Assembly: GCA_041671765.1 (NCBI GenBank)
Contig: JBAZAX010000010.1
Location: 1-45,752, forward strand
Reading direction: 5' to 3'
DNA length: 45,752 bases
Source: JBAZAX01 sp041671765
GTDB taxonomy: Bacteria > Babelota > Babeliae > Babelales > RVW-14
How positions within the stretch are numbered: position 1 is the stretch's first letter; each line of letters starts with the position of its first letter. The position numbers were made by a program, and so were the translations under genes. Shown in pieces: positions 16,184 through 25,364 of this stretch. A model generated the notes under the pieces. That model did not search any database, was not told the origin of the DNA, and saw nothing but the letters and a program-made list of their open reading frames with translations.

Positions 16184-18064
16184 ATGTTAAATAAAGAACA
16201 AATTTTATATTTAAAACACCAGGCCCTCAATTTAAGAATTGATTCTATTCGTGCAACGGTGCAGAGTAAATCAGGCCATCCCACCTCATGTCTCTCCATA
16301 GCTGACATTGTTTCAACAATATTTTTCAATTTTTTACGTTATGATTTAAAAAATCCAAAGTATCAAAATAATGATCGTGTAATTCTTTCCAAAGGCCATG
16401 CAATTCCGGTAATATATGCTGCATGGAAGCAGTTGAGTGTAATCAGCGATGATGAACTGTTGACCTTGCGTAAGTTTACGTCGCCGCTTGAAGGACATCC
16501 AACCCCACGTTTTGCATATAATGAAGCTACAACCGGGTCATTGGGCCAAGGCCTATCGGTTGGGTTAGGCATGGCGCTAGCTGCTCGTATGGATAAACTT
16601 GATTACACAACCTACGTTCTGATGGGTGACGGAGAAATCGCCGAAGGTTCGATTTGGGAGGCCGCAGAACTTGCCGCTTTTTATAATATTGATAATTTAA
16701 TTGGATTTGTTGATTGCAATCGCTTAGGCCAGACTGGTCAAACACTCCATGAGCACCAAATTCAAAATTATGTTAATAAATTTCAAGCTTTTGGCTGGAA
16801 GACACTTTCTATTGATGGACATGATATTTCTCAAATAGTCGATGCAATTAATATCGCAAAAAGTACAAAAAACCAACCAACGATGATTATTGCAAAGACG
16901 TTCAAGGGCCATGGGCTTGAAGGAATAGAGGACGAATTAAATTGGCATGGCAAGCCTCTTTCTCAAGAGCTTGCAGAAAAAGCAATTGCACAGCTCAAAA
17001 TAAGATTTAAAGAAGAGTCAGAATTTAAACCAAGTATGAAGTATGCTACGGTAATGCCAACGGACATAAAAACTAAAAAAACAAATTTTGTTCAAGCTGA
17101 CTTATTCGAAGACATAAATAAAAAATATTTTGAAAAGAATGCTTTGCTTTCAACGCGTAAGGCTTATGGATATGCTTTACAAACACTTGGTGAAAATAAT
17201 CCCGAAATTGTTGCGCTTGATGCCGATGTTAGTAATTCAACATTTGAAGAATTTTTTGCTAAAAAATTTCCTGAAAGATTCATTCAGTGTTTTATTGCTG
17301 AACAAAATATGATTAGCGTTAGCACCGGGCTGCAAACACGAGGCAAAATTCCTTTTGCGGCAACATTTGCAGCATTTTTAACTCGCGCTTTTGATCAATT
17401 GCGAATGGCGGGAATTGGTCAAAATGCTTTGCGAATTTGTGGTTCTCATTGTGGTGTTTCAATCGGACAAGATGGGCCATCGCAGATGGGGCTTGAGGAT
17501 ATAGCAATGTTTAATGCGATTCCAAATTCAATAATATTATACCCATCAGATGCTGTTTGTACTTACAAGCTTATGAACCAGTGTGCTGTTTACAACGATG
17601 GTATATCGTACTTGCGTACCACACGCGCAGATACACAAATTATTTATGATATAGACGAAAAATTTGAAATAGGAAAATGCAAAGTTTTACGACAAAGTTG
17701 TAACGATATTTGTTGCATTGTAGCTGCAGGCATTACATTACACGAAGCGCTTAATGCTTATGATTTGCTCAAAGCAGAAGGCATTTTTGTTTCTGTTATA
17801 GATTTGTACTCAATAAAACCTATGGATATAGAAACAATAGTGAAAATTGCACAAAATTCGAACAATAAAATTATATCAGTTGAAGATCATTATATTAATG
17901 GTGGCATTGGGCAGATTCTTGCAGGGCAAATTATTAATTCTGAGATTAAACAAAAAATGCTTGGTGTTACAAAGATTTCCAGATCCGGGACACCTGAAGA
18001 GCTCATGCATGATGCCGGAATAGAAGCACACCATATTATTAAAACTGTAAAAGAATTTGATTGA
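16184..18064 (+). CDS. tkt: Transketolase
   Basis: 626 residues, the shorter form found outside enterobacteria and similar to many bacterial and animal enzymes. Moves two-carbon ketol units between sugar phosphates using thiamine diphosphate. Visible: 'KSGHPTSCLSIADI' (29-42), 'LSKGHAIPV' with the phosphate-contacting His, the ThDP/Mg motif G148-D-G150 through N179 in 'GDGEIAEGSIWEAAELA' and 'FVDCNR', and the second-domain 'FIAEQNMISVSTGL' containing the catalytic glutamate. It also has the 'TFAAFLTRAFDQLR' and 'HCGVSIGQDGPSQM' segments, and a C-terminal transketolase domain ending near 'GTPEELMHDAGIEAHHI'. Works with the transaldolase at 3041-3700. Cotranscribed with the Nudix gene. Confidence 0.96.
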   Translation: MLNKEQILYLKHQALNLRIDSIRATVQSKSGHPTSCLSIADIVSTIFFNFLRYDLKNPKYQNNDRVILSKGHAIPVIYAAWKQLSVISDDELLTLRKFTSPLEGHPTPRFAYNEATTGSLGQGLSVGLGMALAARMDKLDYTTYVLMGDGEIAEGSIWEAAELAAFYNIDNLIGFVDCNRLGQTGQTLHEHQIQNYVNKFQAFGWKTLSIDGHDISQIVDAINIAKSTKNQPTMIIAKTFKGHGLEGIEDELNWHGKPLSQELAEKAIAQLKIRFKEESEFKPSMKYATVMPTDIKTKKTNFVQADLFEDINKKYFEKNALLSTRKAYGYALQTLGENNPEIVALDADVSNSTFEEFFAKKFPERFIQCFIAEQNMISVSTGLQTRGKIPFAATFAAFLTRAFDQLRMAGIGQNALRICGSHCGVSIGQDGPSQMGLEDIAMFNAIPNSIILYPSDAVCTYKLMNQCAVYNDGISYLRTTRADTQIIYDIDEKFEIGKCKVLRQSCNDICCIVAAGITLHEALNAYDLLKAEGIFVSVIDLYSIKPMDIETIVKIAQNSNNKIISVEDHYINGGIGQILAGQIINSEIKQKMLGVTKISRSGTPEELMHDAGIEAHHIIKTVKEFD

Positions 18065-18204
18065 TAAAGGGACATTTTTGTTATTACAGGTGATATTTTT
18101 GGCTAAAAAACATTTTTATTTACAATGACATTTATCAAAAAATACTTTTAATTCAGTTTAGTAATTTTGTGTGGGTTTTGGTTTTTGTAGAAAGGGTTGT
18201 AGAT

Positions 18205-18411
18205 ATGTTTTGCAAATTTACTTGCTGGATTGCAGCTTTTATTGCGTCAGTTGGTGCAATAAACTGGGGATTGGTTGCATTTTTGAATTTTAATCTTGTA
18301 GAATATGTTCAGAAAATTTCCGGAGTCGAAGGTTTAGATAAAATTATTTACGGAATAGTTGCAGTTGCAGGTGTTTACAAATTAATAGCACTATTCTTTT
18401 TTAGAAACTAA
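18205..18411 (+). CDS. DUF378 small membrane protein
   Basis: 68 residues from the ATG preceded by AAAGGG; upstream in-frame alternative starts add an unlikely 12-residue extension. Two membrane segments (about 5-28 and 45-65) flank the family hallmark 'VGAINWGLVAFLNFNLVEYV'. The second helix begins 'KIIYGIVAVAGVYKL'. DUF378 proteins are inner-membrane proteins of unknown role. Followed immediately by a strong terminator. Confidence 0.82.
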   Translation: MFCKFTCWIAAFIASVGAINWGLVAFLNFNLVEYVQKISGVEGLDKIIYGIVAVAGVYKLIALFFFRN

Positions 18412-18432
18412 TTGATTAGATACTAATCTAGT

Positions 18433-18470
18433 AAAAAAAGGGCCGGTTTTATACCAGCCCTTTTTTGCTT
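18433..18470. terminator. Bidirectional rho-independent terminator
   Basis: aaaaaagggc (18434-18443) pairs with gcccttttt (18457-18466 region), with additional GGT/ACC pairing inside. The stem is flanked by an A-run on the left and a T-run on the right, so it works in both directions. It ends the DUF378 gene on the plus strand and murA on the minus strand. Confidence 0.85.
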
Positions 18471-18486
18471 TTTAAGAATTTTATTT

Positions 18487-19782
18487 TTATTCGTTGATTT
18501 CAACTTGTCCGCCCAGGGCTCTAATCTTGATTTCGAGTTGGTCGTATCCACGTCTCCAATGGTGCAATCCGGAAACATGAGTTTGTCCATCTGCGGCAAG
18601 TCCGGCAAGAACAAGCGCACACGACGCTCGAATATCTGTAGCGATTAATTTGTTTCCGTAAAGATTTTCAACGCCGCGGATAAGAGCTTGATTTCCGGCT
18701 AATGAAATTTGAGCACCCATTTTTTGCAATTCTTGAACGTGCATAAAACGATTTTCAAATACTGTCTCTTCAACCAAACTTGTGCCATTTGCAAGACATA
18801 AAGCAGCCATTGTTGGAGCCTGTAAGTCTGTTGGGAATGCGGGATATGGACCGGTTTTTATTTTAACGCCCTGTGGTAGTCTCGTTCCGGTAAGTCTAAT
18901 GCCACGAGTTGGGTTATTTTCATCTGCGCAGACACCTGTTTCTACTTTGTGTCCCATTTCGCGCATTTTTTCAACAAACATGTCCATGTGGTCAGCTATT
19001 GCGTTTGTTACTGTTACGCATCCTCCGGTGATTGCTGCTGTAAGTAAAAATGTTCCGGCTTCCAATCTGTCGGGTATAATAGCGTGATGGACGGGTTTTA
19101 ATTCGCTTACCCCATTGATATATAAAAATGCGCCATTTCCACACTTTATGTCCGCGCCCATTTTATTCAAAATATCAACAAGATCTAGAACTTCGGGTTC
19201 AAGGGCAGCATTAACGATTGTTGTTTGTCCTTCGGTTAAAGCGGCAAGCATCATTAAATTTTCAGTTGCGCCAACGCTTGGATATTCAAAAATTATTCTG
19301 CTGTTAAGTGATTCATTTGCATTGAGTTTTTCAGCATTGATGTAACAACCGTCTTCCTCGATTTTAATTCCCATCTTTTTAAATCCGTTTAGATGGTAAT
19401 CGATTGGGCGTGCTCCCAAAACGCATCCCCCGGGGAATGCAACCTTTGCTTTGCCGAATCTGGCAAGAAGCGGCCCCATAACTAAAATGGAGGCTCTCAT
19501 TTTATTCATTATTTCAGGCTTAACCTCAAATTGATTCAAATTTGATGTGTCGACAGTCAGCTGTTTATTTTCTACGTTAAATTCAACTTCAGCCCCCAAG
19601 TCTTGCAGTAGCATTATCATGTGGTTGACGTCAGAGGAATTAGGAACGTTATCTAGGACAGAGCGTCCTTTGGCTAAGATTAACGAACTTATGATAACGA
19701 GGACGGCATTTTTTGCTCCTGCAACTTCAACTGAACCGTGAATTTCAAGAGACTTTTTTACCAAAATATGAGCACCCAACAT
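18487..19782 (-). CDS. murA: UDP-N-acetylglucosamine 1-carboxyvinyltransferase
   Basis: 431 residues from the ATG at 19782, preceded by GGAAG; the longer open frame adds 17 residues without family similarity. First committed step of peptidoglycan synthesis: enolpyruvyl transfer from PEP to UDP-GlcNAc in the cytoplasm. K24-N25 in 'VAGAKNAVLVI' and the catalytic cysteine C120 in 'FPGGCVLGARPIDYH' are present, the latter meaning the enzyme is of the fosfomycin-sensitive Cys type. The general-base aspartate lies in 'AFPTDLQAPTM'. Length matches the family. Evidence, with glmS, that the organism makes peptidoglycan precursors. Ends at a shared terminator. Confidence 0.96.
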   Translation of the reverse strand: MLGAHILVKKSLEIHGSVEVAGAKNAVLVIISSLILAKGRSVLDNVPNSSDVNHMIMLLQDLGAEVEFNVENKQLTVDTSNLNQFEVKPEIMNKMRASILVMGPLLARFGKAKVAFPGGCVLGARPIDYHLNGFKKMGIKIEEDGCYINAEKLNANESLNSRIIFEYPSVGATENLMMLAALTEGQTTIVNAALEPEVLDLVDILNKMGADIKCGNGAFLYINGVSELKPVHHAIIPDRLEAGTFLLTAAITGGCVTVTNAIADHMDMFVEKMREMGHKVETGVCADENNPTRGIRLTGTRLPQGVKIKTGPYPAFPTDLQAPTMAALCLANGTSLVEETVFENRFMHVQELQKMGAQISLAGNQALIRGVENLYGNKLIATDIRASCALVLAGLAADGQTHVSGLHHWRRGYDQLEIKIRALGGQVEINE

Positions 19783-20105
19783 AAATCTTCCATAAAAAAA
19801 GAGTAAAAAAACATCAATACCATAATAACCCAAAGAACTAGACTATCAGCAATTTTAATTAAATGAACAACAAATTTTATTAGGGTACTTTTTTGGAGGC
19901 TTAAATTTCATTAAATCAAGTATTTAAACTTATAGACAAATTTATTGACTATGAGTGAGTAAAAGAGTTGAAAAAATCTATAAATATTGAAAAAATTGTA
20001 TAAGGTGTTAGCATACTTGAACTAAATCTTAATTTGGTTATTTTCTAAACAAGAATATTTGCGCCTTATGTTTTTATGCAAGTTATTTTCAACAAAGGAT
20101 TTGAT
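19783..20105. other. 323-bp gene-free stretch between divergent murA and membrane-protein genes
   Basis: Very AT-rich, with no convincing gene on either strand. A TTGAAA (19987-19992) followed 16 bases later by TAGCAT (20009-20014) could be a promoter for the plus-strand operon, but matches of this quality are frequent in AT-rich DNA. Confidence 0.4.
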
Positions 20106-21305
20106 GTGAGTTCAATATTAAAAAAACAACAGAGTAGTTTTTTAGGTAGTAGTTTTTTAGCTGGTTTATTATTTTTAACTTTTAGTCTAAATGCTTACTC
20201 TGATGATCTGTTCATACCATTAATAGACAAGGCTGATAGGGCCAGAGTTGAGTTTAATGAGCTATATAAATATTTTTTAGAACAGGACCCGGAGGTATTT
20301 AAAGATTCTAGCGAAAAACTTAGTGAGAATTTTAAATTAAAGCCAAATATTACAGGGCGTATTCTAGAAAACGGTCCGGTATTATTGAATCTTATTGAAT
20401 GGCTTGATAAAAACAAAAAAAATGACGTAGCTGGCCTCTTGCTTTTGCGTAAGTTGAACAGATTTCTTTATTTGGAGTTTAGGCATTTTGTTGGTCATCT
20501 AAATGTTAATAAAAAGTATGAAGGTCGACTGGTTGGCCTATTGCATAACTTTTATAAATTTAAGGTTCCTGCAAAGTCCGGTTCGGCGGAGGAGAAGCTA
20601 AAATATGAATTTCCATTTCAGGCAACAATTTCAAAAGCTATGCTTTTTATACTGATTGTTAATGCATCAAGTCTTAATTATGATGAAAAAGTTGAAAACG
20701 TAGCCTACTTTCTTGATAAGATACGTAGAGAGTTGCTGGAAATTAAAAGTCATTATTCCGATGGTTGCAATATAAGAACAGCAGATGTAAATGACTTTGT
20801 TGAGTTATTGCAGACCTACGCAGCAAAAGAACCGATACTCGGTCCAAATTACTTAAAGCGAATTTTGATTATTTCTATGGTTATTGGAGTGATTGCACTA
20901 GTTGTGTGGCTTGTGTGGACAAAAGTTATGCCAAATTGGGACCAAATTTTGGATTATTCCAGCAATAGGGGGCATGAGATGTATGTTAGACTAATTGATC
21001 CAATAGCGGATATATTTGCGGATAAGCTAGGTGAAAAGTTTAGACAAAAAGCGCATGTAATAGTTGCAGAAACTTTGAATACGTTCTATGACGCTGGCGT
21101 TGAAGTAGGTTTTAGGCAGGTGGTGAGAAACAAAGTGCCGGTTCCAGAAGGCATGCCCGATGTTGCTGCGCCGGCTCAAGTCAATGAGTTGCGTCAAGAG
21201 GCTGGGCATGTTGAAGATCCTGCGGCGGCTGCAGAGATTGCAGTGGCACGTGATGATGTCGGCTCTGAAAAGATAAGTTGGGGACAATGGCTTTTTGGTT
21301 GGTAA
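20106..21305 (+). CDS. Membrane-anchored exported protein of unknown function, paralogue A
   Basis: 399 residues from a GTG with AAAGGA 6 bases upstream; an ATG ten codons earlier (20076) is possible but gives a poorer signal sequence. Visible parts, numbered from that GTG: a signal peptide (about 1-32, 'FLAGLLFLTFSLNAYS'), a helical domain of about 220 residues, one strong membrane segment ('ILIISMVIGVIALVVWLVW', about 257-275), and a C-terminal domain with a P/A/E-rich stretch ending 'GQWLFGW'. The next gene encodes a clear paralogue. Shared blocks include 'YSDDLF', 'GPVLLNLIEW', 'LLHNFYKF' versus 'LLHKFYKF', 'SKAM(L/I)F' and 'YFLDKI' versus 'YYLDKI'. No known family recognised. Likely inner-membrane anchored with a large periplasmic domain. 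Confidence 0.65.
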   Translation: MSSILKKQQSSFLGSSFLAGLLFLTFSLNAYSDDLFIPLIDKADRARVEFNELYKYFLEQDPEVFKDSSEKLSENFKLKPNITGRILENGPVLLNLIEWLDKNKKNDVAGLLLLRKLNRFLYLEFRHFVGHLNVNKKYEGRLVGLLHNFYKFKVPAKSGSAEEKLKYEFPFQATISKAMLFILIVNASSLNYDEKVENVAYFLDKIRRELLEIKSHYSDGCNIRTADVNDFVELLQTYAAKEPILGPNYLKRILIISMVIGVIALVVWLVWTKVMPNWDQILDYSSNRGHEMYVRLIDPIADIFADKLGEKFRQKAHVIVAETLNTFYDAGVEVGFRQVVRNKVPVPEGMPDVAAPAQVNELRQEAGHVEDPAAAAEIAVARDDVGSEKISWGQWLFGW

Positions 21306-21335
21306 GAAAGGCTGGTAATAAACAATGAGTAGCAA

Positions 21336-22409
21336 ATGAAGTTAAAAAAAATATTTTTATGTCTGTTTATTAGTGGATCATTTTTAAATTTGATGTCTAG
21401 TAGTCCTGCGTTGCGGGGCTACTCAGATGATTTATTTACTCATCTGGATGATAAAAGCTTGATTGCTCAGGAAGAGTTTGAAGATCTATACAAGGACCTT
21501 TTAAATAAAGATTTTTTTTCAGAAGATGAAAAAAAACTTTTCCTAAAAGGCTCTATTGATAAAAATATTCTTCAATCAGGACCGGTTTTACTTAATCTTA
21601 TTGAATGGGGCCAAAAAAATAAACAAAACGATCCAATGGCGCAGTTATTGCTCCAAAAACTTGGCCGATATTTTTACTTTGCATTTAGAAATTTTGTTAA
21701 TGAAATAGATATTGAGAAAAAAGATAAGGGCAGATTTTACTGTCTTTTGCATAAATTTTATAAATTTAATATTTCAAATGAAACACGTTCAAATGATGTG
21801 TTCCAGCAATCTATATACCCATTCCGTGCGACGCTTTCAAAGGCGATGATTTTTCTTTTAATTGTGAATTCCGCAGATTTATCATATAAAGAGAAAATTA
21901 AACACTCTGTGTATTATCTTGATAAAATAAAAAGAGAATTATCTGAGGTTAAAAAAACGTTGGCGGATTGTTCTTTAAAAGATGAAGAGATAGATGAGTT
22001 TATTGAGTTTTTGCAGGTGTATTCAGTTGCGGAGCCACTATTAAAACCATCTTTTTTGAAAACTTTTTTAAAGATAATGAGTGTTGTCCTTGTTGTTTTT
22101 ATAGTAATTTGTGTTGTGATTTGGTTTGTGGCACAAAATTCGGGTAAAACCGTGAAAGCTTGGGCTATAGAATTGTTAAATGACTTTCTAAGAGGACTTG
22201 AAGAAAGGGAAAAGGAATCACCTGTTATAGGATGCGTTTTTAGGGCAGGTAATCAGATACTTAAATACATTGATTCTCAGCCTAGACCAGCTACACCCGT
22301 CTCTCAGCAAGGATTTTTTGGCAAAATTGGATCAGGATTTAGTTCGTTTGGACAATGGATTTCAAGTTTTGGAAATCGAGGGAATGTTCCTGCGCCACAA
22401 CCCAAGTAA
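21336..22409 (+). CDS. Membrane-anchored exported protein of unknown function, paralogue B
   Basis: 357 residues, 30 bases after paralogue A. Signal peptide (1-22), then a 'YSDDLFTHLDDKS' start of the mature domain, the same helical blocks as A, a membrane segment ('IMSVVLVVFIVICVVIWFV', about 247-266) and a shorter C-terminal tail. The tail is rich in G/S/F and carries the same 'GQW' motif as A ('SFGQWISSFGN'). Conserved cysteine near residue 209 ('ADCSLKDEEIDEFIEFLQ') aligns with one in A ('DGCNIRTADVNDFVELLQ'). Tandem duplication followed by divergence of the tails is evident. Ribosome site is weak. Function unknown. Cotranscription with thymidine kinase 40 bases downstream is possible. 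Confidence 0.68.
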   Translation: MKLKKIFLCLFISGSFLNLMSSSPALRGYSDDLFTHLDDKSLIAQEEFEDLYKDLLNKDFFSEDEKKLFLKGSIDKNILQSGPVLLNLIEWGQKNKQNDPMAQLLLQKLGRYFYFAFRNFVNEIDIEKKDKGRFYCLLHKFYKFNISNETRSNDVFQQSIYPFRATLSKAMIFLLIVNSADLSYKEKIKHSVYYLDKIKRELSEVKKTLADCSLKDEEIDEFIEFLQVYSVAEPLLKPSFLKTFLKIMSVVLVVFIVICVVIWFVAQNSGKTVKAWAIELLNDFLRGLEEREKESPVIGCVFRAGNQILKYIDSQPRPATPVSQQGFFGKIGSGFSSFGQWISSFGNRGNVPAPQPK

Positions 22410-22449
22410 ATATAAAAAAATTTAAATATAAAAAAGTTGAAGGATAAAA

Positions 22450-23106
22450 ATGGAAGATAAAAAATTAAAAGGGCGATTGGAAGTTGTTTGCGGATCAATG
22501 TTTTCCGGCAAAACTGAGGAGTTACTTCGTCGCTTAAAACGTGCAGAATTTGCAAAACAGAATGTTTTGACTATCAAGCACTCAATAGATAAACGCAAAA
22601 GCATGTGCGCAACCAGTGTTGTTTCGCACCAAGGAAGAGAACGTAATGCCTTTATTGTCGGCGGTTCTGATGACAATATTGAGAAAATTTTAGAGCTTGC
22701 GAATAAAAACATAGATGTGGTTGGAATTGATGAAATTCAATTTTTTCCAGTAAAAATAGTTGATGTAATTTGCAAACTTGTTGAAAATGGAAAGCGGGTT
22801 ATTGTTGCCGGGCTGGATCTTGATTTTAAGGGTGAACCATTTGGAATAGTTCCCGTGCTGATGGCGATTGCCGATGAGGTTTTAAAATTTAAAGCAATTT
22901 GCGTTGTTTGCGGAAAAGATGCTCATCATACACAGCGAATTATAAACGGTCAGCCTGCAAAATATTCTGACCCTATTATTTTGGTTGGGGCTGAAGAATG
23001 TTATGAAGCTAGATGCAGGAACTGTTTTGCAATAGACCAAAGGCCGTGCCTGGTTCCAAGTATTCTTTTAGGTAATCAAAACAAAGTTGGTGAGCAAAGT
23101 TTATAA
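22450..23106 (+). CDS. tdk: Thymidine kinase
   Basis: 218 residues, type II thymidine kinase that phosphorylates thymidine for salvage. P-loop 'GSMFSGKTEELLRR' (15-28), the DEIQ motif 'VVGIDEIQFFP' providing the Walker B and catalytic acid, the lasso region 'AGLDLDFKGEPFG', and a structural zinc site with 'CVVCGKDA' and a later 'CRNC'. ATG behind GAAGGA. The C-terminus overlaps the upstream extension of the radA open frame, but the true radA start is 64 bases later. Presence suggests nucleoside salvage, consistent with a host-dependent life. Confidence 0.95.
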   Translation: MEDKKLKGRLEVVCGSMFSGKTEELLRRLKRAEFAKQNVLTIKHSIDKRKSMCATSVVSHQGRERNAFIVGGSDDNIEKILELANKNIDVVGIDEIQFFPVKIVDVICKLVENGKRVIVAGLDLDFKGEPFGIVPVLMAIADEVLKFKAICVVCGKDAHHTQRIINGQPAKYSDPIILVGAEECYEARCRNCFAIDQRPCLVPSILLGNQNKVGEQSL

Positions 23107-23170
23107 GATTTGTGTTTTACCGGCGGCGTTTTTAAACCATGTGTTTTCTGGCGAAATAAAATTAAAATTT

Positions 23171-24526
23171 ATGGCAAAAATAAAAACTAGTTATCGCTGT
23201 ACTAACTGTTCTTACCAGAGTGTGAAGTGGATTGGATGTTGTCCTTCATGCAACGAATGGAACAGTTTTTCTGAATCTGTAGATGAATCAAGTGAAATTG
23301 GTGTTTCAAAAAAAAGTGGGAACGCTACAAATCTTAAACTGTTTAAGCTTGAAGACATAAAAATTGATTCACAAACTCGAATGGTTTCTGGTGTTAAAGA
23401 GTGGGACAATGTTCTTGGTGGTGGCGTGCTTCCCGGTTCATTTATAATTTTGACCGGTGATCCCGGTATTGGCAAATCAACTTTGCTACTTCAAATTGCA
23501 GATAAAATTTCGCAAAATAAAAAAGTTGCATATTTTTCGTCAGAAGAGTCTCTTGAGCAGGTTAAGGGTCGTTCTGTCAGGCTTGGCATAACGAGTACAA
23601 ATCTGCTGTTTTCGGATCAATCAACTCTTGAAGATATAATATTTACATGTGAGCAGCTAAAGCCGGATTTAGTTATTCTTGACTCAATCCAAAATTGTCA
23701 TATCTCTTCGCAATCTCATTCTTACCCCGGGACAGTTGCTCAAATGCGTGAGGCTGCATTTTTCTTGATGCGTTTTGCAAAAGAAAATAATATTGCGGTT
23801 TTGATTACTGGGCATATTACCAAAGATGGACAGATGGCTGGCCCCAAGGTTTTGGAGCATATGGTTGATGCAGTATTTTATTTACAGGGAGAGGATCGTT
23901 GGCAGGTTCGTGTCTTGCGTTCAGTAAAAAATCGATTTGGTAATATCAATGAAGTTGGTTTTTTTGAAATGCACGAAAAGGGTCTTATCGAGATTGGAAA
24001 TATTAATCAGTATGTCTTATCTGAAGCGTCTTATAATCCCGGGTCATCGCTTGTATGCTGCATCGAGGGATCTAGGCCTTTATTATTAGAATTACAGGCA
24101 CTATGTGTAGACTCAAAATTCGGAATGCCGCAACGTGTTGTTACGGGGCTTGACCCCAAACAGGTGGTTTTGATTGCTGCAATTTTAGAAAAATATCTTC
24201 ATATCAAATTTAGTACACAAGACATATTTTTTAAAGTTAGTGGCGGATTTAAAATAAAAGAGAGTTCTGCTGACTTGGGAATAGCGTTGGCGTTACTTTC
24301 AAGCTATTTTCGTGTCACATTGCCTCAAAAATCGGTTGCAGTGGCAGAAATTAGTTTAACCGGACAGATAAAGCCTATAAATCAAATCGGTGCTGTTATA
24401 AAAGAAACAGAGCGTTTTGGGCTTGAGAGTATTTTGCTTTCTAAGGGGCAGAATGTTAAGACTTCGTGTAAAAATCTTGGGTTCCAAAATGTTTATGAGT
24501 TATTGGGACTATTTCCTGAAAAATAA
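23171..24526 (+). CDS. radA: DNA repair protein RadA/Sms
   Basis: 451 residues from ATG 23171; the frame is open further upstream into tdk but the extra 28 residues do not resemble RadA. The N-terminal zinc finger has C10, C13, C24, C27 ('YRCTNC' and 'CCPSCNEWNSF'). Walker A is 96-103 ('GDPGIGKST'). The RadA-specific KNRFG motif is 253-257. The C-terminal Lon-protease-like domain ends with 'SADLGIALALLSSYF' and 'EISLTGQIKPINQIG'. Processes branched recombination intermediates as a hexameric helicase with RecA. Length is standard. No good ribosome site is visible, so translation may couple to tdk. Confidence 0.95.
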   Translation: MAKIKTSYRCTNCSYQSVKWIGCCPSCNEWNSFSESVDESSEIGVSKKSGNATNLKLFKLEDIKIDSQTRMVSGVKEWDNVLGGGVLPGSFIILTGDPGIGKSTLLLQIADKISQNKKVAYFSSEESLEQVKGRSVRLGITSTNLLFSDQSTLEDIIFTCEQLKPDLVILDSIQNCHISSQSHSYPGTVAQMREAAFFLMRFAKENNIAVLITGHITKDGQMAGPKVLEHMVDAVFYLQGEDRWQVRVLRSVKNRFGNINEVGFFEMHEKGLIEIGNINQYVLSEASYNPGSSLVCCIEGSRPLLLELQALCVDSKFGMPQRVVTGLDPKQVVLIAAILEKYLHIKFSTQDIFFKVSGGFKIKESSADLGIALALLSSYFRVTLPQKSVAVAEISLTGQIKPINQIGAVIKETERFGLESILLSKGQNVKTSCKNLGFQNVYELLGLFPEK

Positions 24527-24633
24527 TAAATCATAATTATTTCTAAATTCTTTATTTTTAAACATTCAGCCTGTTAATATTCATTAAACAGGTGAAGGGG
24601 TATTTGTTCGGTATGTTTTGGGAGGGGATGGGT

Positions 24634-25338
24634 ATGAAGATAAAATTCTTTTTGCTGAGTAGTTTTATTGTTGTTTTTTCTACTTTGAATTGTATGTTGG
24701 CAATCAAGGTTGTTGATGGAAGATCTGATATAGCTTATTCAAGTCGCCATGATGGAGTTAGCCATAGGCTAGACCTTGGTAATCTTGGAATTACTGAAGA
24801 TTCATTGGATGCCATATTTGTGGAGATGTTGTGTTTTATCAATAACAATAAAGTCGAATTTTTATCACTTGAAAAAAATAATTTTGCCAAATTTGATCTT
24901 GAATTTATTAAAAAGATGACAGGCCTTCTTACGAGTTCTCCTACATTGAAGAGCATTTCTTTAAAAAATAACTTTAAGCATGCTTCAGGCCCAGAAAGAA
25001 GCTTTGTTCTATCTCCCCAGGTAATAGAACTGCTTACCTCAGCCATTGGTCAATTCCAGGCATTATTCAAGGATTCGCTTGCGGAAGCAAGTCAGCAAGT
25101 TGGAACAGAATATATAACGAAAGAGATTCTCTTGGATGACATGCCACCTTTGTCGATTATTCGAGAGATAAAATTACCACCAACAGGTTGCCAAAAGTTT
25201 AGAGCCTTTGCAGTAAAATTTGGTATAGGCCTTGCGTCATTGCTAGTTTCAACCGGTGGAACAATTTTGACTATTTATCTAACTGGTAATTTTGGAGGTA
25301 CAGGGTGCCCTTGTCCGTCAAATTCAACGCTAAGCTAA
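24634..25338 (+). CDS. Secreted, C-terminally anchored protein with an LRR-like segment
   Basis: 234 residues from the ATG with GGAGGGG 6 bases upstream; in-frame starts further up are not supported. Residues 1-22 are a signal peptide. Residues 44-112 contain two leucine-rich-repeat-like units of the long ribonuclease-inhibitor type: 'HRLDLGNLGITEDSLDAIF' and 'VEFLSLEKNNFAKFDLEFI', then 'LKSISLKNN'. A membrane helix follows at about 196-218 ('GIGLASLLVSTGGTILTIYL'), and a 16-residue tail holds two cysteines in 'GTGCPCPSN'. Such LRRs usually mediate protein binding and are common in host-interacting proteins. Too short for a full LRR solenoid; the assignment is by pattern and not certain. Confidence 0.55.
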   Translation: MKIKFFLLSSFIVVFSTLNCMLAIKVVDGRSDIAYSSRHDGVSHRLDLGNLGITEDSLDAIFVEMLCFINNNKVEFLSLEKNNFAKFDLEFIKKMTGLLTSSPTLKSISLKNNFKHASGPERSFVLSPQVIELLTSAIGQFQALFKDSLAEASQQVGTEYITKEILLDDMPPLSIIREIKLPPTGCQKFRAFAVKFGIGLASLLVSTGGTILTIYLTGNFGGTGCPCPSNSTLS

Positions 25339-25364
25339 ATTTAATTAGATAAAGTTGTTTTTAA

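Noticed and set aside
19783..19833. 17-residue N-terminal extension of MurA
   Set aside because: The family starts close to the ATG at 19782, which also has a GGAAG site.
23087..23170. 28-residue N-terminal extension of RadA overlapping tdk
   Set aside because: The RadA family begins at MAKIK... directly before the zinc finger; the extension is unlike the family.
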